From Neobacillus ginsengisoli (GTDB taxonomy: Bacteria; Bacillota; Bacilli; Bacillales_B; DSM-18226), in NCBI RefSeq assembly GCF_030813055.1, contig NZ_JAUSTW010000003.1:629910-693909 (forward strand): 64,000 nucleotides of DNA, read 5' to 3'. The notes beneath the pieces are model-generated. The model had not been told where the DNA came from and did not search any database. It was given only the letters and a program-made list of their open reading frames with translations. Of this stretch, positions 62,597 to 64,000 are shown one piece after another. The position numbers and the translations under genes are program-made. Each line of letters starts with the position of its first letter. Position 1 is the first letter of the stretch.

Positions 62597-62711
62597 AAAT
62601 AAAAGTTCTTTTACTTATGTTTAAAATCTGTCTGTCCCCATCTCAGAAAGCCTAATCAAGAAGCAACTCGATGGGTACAACTCGTAGCATACTCAAGGAA
62701 GCCTTGCTCGT

Positions 62712-62738
62712 TGCTCTAACCAGCTGAGCTAAAGGTCC
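62712..62738 (-). repeat. 27-bp duplicate of the tRNA-Ile2 5' end
   Basis: TGCTCTAACCAGCTGAGCTA plus AAGGTCC is identical to 62570-62596. The 115 bases between the copies are unrelated to tRNA. The pattern looks like attachment-site repeats left by an integrated element, or a partial duplication. Confidence 0.7.
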
Positions 62739-62749
62739 TCAAAATTTGA

Positions 62750-62823
62750 TAGCGGCGGAGGGGATCGAACCCCCGACCTTACGGGTATGAACCGTACGCT
62801 CTAGCCAGCTGAGCTACACCGCC
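62750..62823 (-). tRNA. tRNA-Met (CAT), elongator
   Basis: GGCGGTGTAGCTCAGCTGGC body and anticodon loop TTCATAC match elongator Met. 74 nt; the 3' end continues TCA, so CCA is not encoded. Confidence 0.93.
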
Positions 62824-62841
62824 AAATATAAGATTAAATTA

Positions 62842-62917
62842 TGGTGGAGCCTAGCGGGATCGAACCGCTGACCTCCTGCGTGCAAAGCAGGCGCTCTCCC
62901 AGCTGAGCTAAGGCCCC
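62842..62917 (-). tRNA. tRNA-Ala (TGC)
   Basis: Anticodon loop TTTGCAC, 76 nt with CCA. The acceptor has GGGGCCT against AGGCTCC, giving one G-T pair at the third position expected for tRNA-Ala. Confidence 0.94.
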
Positions 62918-62936
62918 ATGAAGATTTTTTTAAAAG

Positions 62937-63013
62937 TGGTCGGGAAGACAGGATTCGAACCTGCGACCCCTTGGTCCCAAACCAAGTGCTCTACCAAGCT
63001 GAGCTACTTCCCG
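62937..63013 (-). tRNA. tRNA-Pro (TGG)
   Basis: Anticodon loop TTTGGGA. 77 nt with CCA. Confidence 0.95.
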
Positions 63014-63021
63014 TTAAATAA

Positions 63022-63098
<77 letters not shown>

Positions 63099-63134
63099 GT
63101 ATTTTGAAAGTTATTTTGCTTTCGCAAAAAACTT

Positions 63135-63223
63135 TGGTGCCGAGGACCGGAATCGAACCGGTACGGTAGTCACCTACCGCAGGATTTTAAGTCCTGTGCG
63201 TCTGCCAGTTCCGCCACCCCGGC
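63135..63223 (-). tRNA. tRNA-Leu (TAA)
   Basis: Long variable arm, anticodon loop CTTAAAA. 89 nt with CCA. Confidence 0.95.
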
Positions 63224-63267
63224 GAAATTAAATACCTGTACATATCGAAACTCTTCATAAAATCTTA

Positions 63268-63341
<74 letters not shown>

Positions 63342-63348
63342 AATCTTA

Positions 63349-63422
63349 TGGAGCGGATGACGGGATTCGAACTCGATACCCTCACCTTGGCAAGGTGGTG
63401 TTCTGCCACTGAACTACTTTCG
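63349..63422 (-). pseudogene. tRNA-Gly (GCC), degenerate
   Basis: D-arm and anticodon arm (loop TTGCCAA) match tRNA-Gly. The acceptor strands ACGAAAG and CATCCGC pair at only a few positions, and the T-stem 5' side (ATCGAG) does not match CCCGT. Encoded CCA remains. Probably non-functional. Confidence 0.7.
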
Positions 63423-63436
63423 TATCTATAATTGAA

Positions 63437-63521
63437 TGGTGCGGGTGAAGGGAGTCGAACCCCCACGCCTTACGGCGCCAGATCCTAAGTCTGGTGCGTC
63501 TGCCAATTCCGCCACACCCGC
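63437..63521 (-). tRNA. tRNA-Leu (TAG)
   Basis: Long variable arm, anticodon loop CTTAGGA. 85 nt with CCA. Confidence 0.95.
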
Positions 63522-63534
63522 ATATAAATTAAAA

Positions 63535-63610
63535 TGGTGAGCCATGAAGGACTCGAACCTTCGACCCTCTGATTAAAAGTCAGATGCTCTACCGACTGAG
63601 CTAATGGCTC
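63535..63610 (-). tRNA. tRNA-Lys (TTT)
   Basis: Anticodon loop CTTTTAA. 76 nt with CCA. Confidence 0.95.
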
Positions 63611-63622
63611 ACTTAAAAAAAA

Positions 63623-63698
<76 letters not shown>

Positions 63699-63713
63699 AC
63701 AATTTATATATGA

Positions 63714-63786
63714 TGGAGGATGACGGGATCGAACCGCCGACCCTCTGCTTGTAAGGCAGATGCTCTCCCAGCTGAGCTAATCCTCC
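63714..63786 (-). tRNA. tRNA-Val (TAC)
   Basis: Anticodon loop CTTACAA. 73 nt; followed by TCA, so CCA is not encoded. Confidence 0.94.
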
Positions 63787-63789
63787 ATA

Positions 63790-63864
63790 TGGTGACCCGT
63801 ACGGGATTCGAACCCGTGTTACCGCCGTGAAAGGGCGGTGTCTTAACCGCTTGACCAACGGGCC
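63790..63864 (-). tRNA. tRNA-Glu (TTC)
   Basis: Anticodon loop CTTTCAC. 75 nt with CCA. First tRNA after 5S rRNA. Confidence 0.95.
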
Positions 63865-63906
63865 AACTATAAAATTAGGCAAAATAATAGCCCCTATGGG
63901 GGCTTA

Positions 63907-64000
<94 letters not shown>

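Overview
The window is low-GC Firmicute DNA, almost certainly from the family Bacillaceae. The signs are strong AGGAGG ribosome sites with GTG and TTG starts, a perfect CcpA cre site, an S-box (SAM-I) and a ydaO-type (c-di-AMP) riboswitch, secreted SH3b/LysM cell-wall enzymes, and a tRNA array behind 5S rRNA whose order resembles Bacillus subtilis trnB. Genus and species cannot be set from sequence alone.

Layout. 0-3 kb: a DUF218 membrane protein, a relic of an amino-acid permease 3' end with its terminator, and a secreted subtilisin. 3-14 kb: a complete citrate fermentation locus. The minus strand carries malic enzyme (likely CitM-type oxaloacetate decarboxylase)-citC-citD-citE-citF-citX-citG. 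Divergently on the plus strand are a CitA/DcuS-type kinase, its response regulator and a CitS/MaeN-family carrier. The carrier has its own leader with a cre box and direct repeats. Citrate would be imported, split by citrate lyase into acetate and oxaloacetate, and the oxaloacetate decarboxylated to pyruvate; CitC, CitX and CitG make and acetylate the lyase prosthetic group.

14-31 kb: accessory genes and debris. These include psiE behind a SAM riboswitch, an AraC/GyrI-like regulator, an aldo-keto reductase, an internally deleted group II intron, a racemase relic, a MocR regulator that probably controls RidA, PhzF and EamA genes through a shared operator, a TetR/DinB relic beside an alpha/beta hydrolase, and an Lsa-type ABC-F gene with a leader peptide. 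31-39 kb: uppP, CBO0543 membrane proteins, a CBS protein, and a KimA-like transporter plus an unknown gene downstream of a c-di-AMP riboswitch.

39-46 kb: a Crp/Fnr regulator divergent from a class V aminotransferase-YitT-like-permease operon, an EamA exporter, a MarR/quinone reductase pair and a GlnQ relic. 46-55 kb: a cell-envelope block (LysM/SH3 protein, glucosaminidase, GH25 muramidase, amidase, LCP protein, small secreted protein). 55-61.6 kb: a sulfatase with its anaerobic maturase, bracketed by two inverted relics of the same IS3-type element. 61.6-64 kb: a minus-strand tRNA array downstream of 5S rRNA. Three tRNAs in it look decayed, and one tRNA carries a 27-bp flanking duplication like an attachment site.

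Two features run throughout: many gene relics, and several families of short intergenic hairpin repeats. Both suggest a genome undergoing decay and rearrangement rather than one coherent island. I did not find a wholly new system. The best leads are the riboswitch-gene pairings, the antibiotic-resistance leader, the MocR regulon and the decaying tRNA array.
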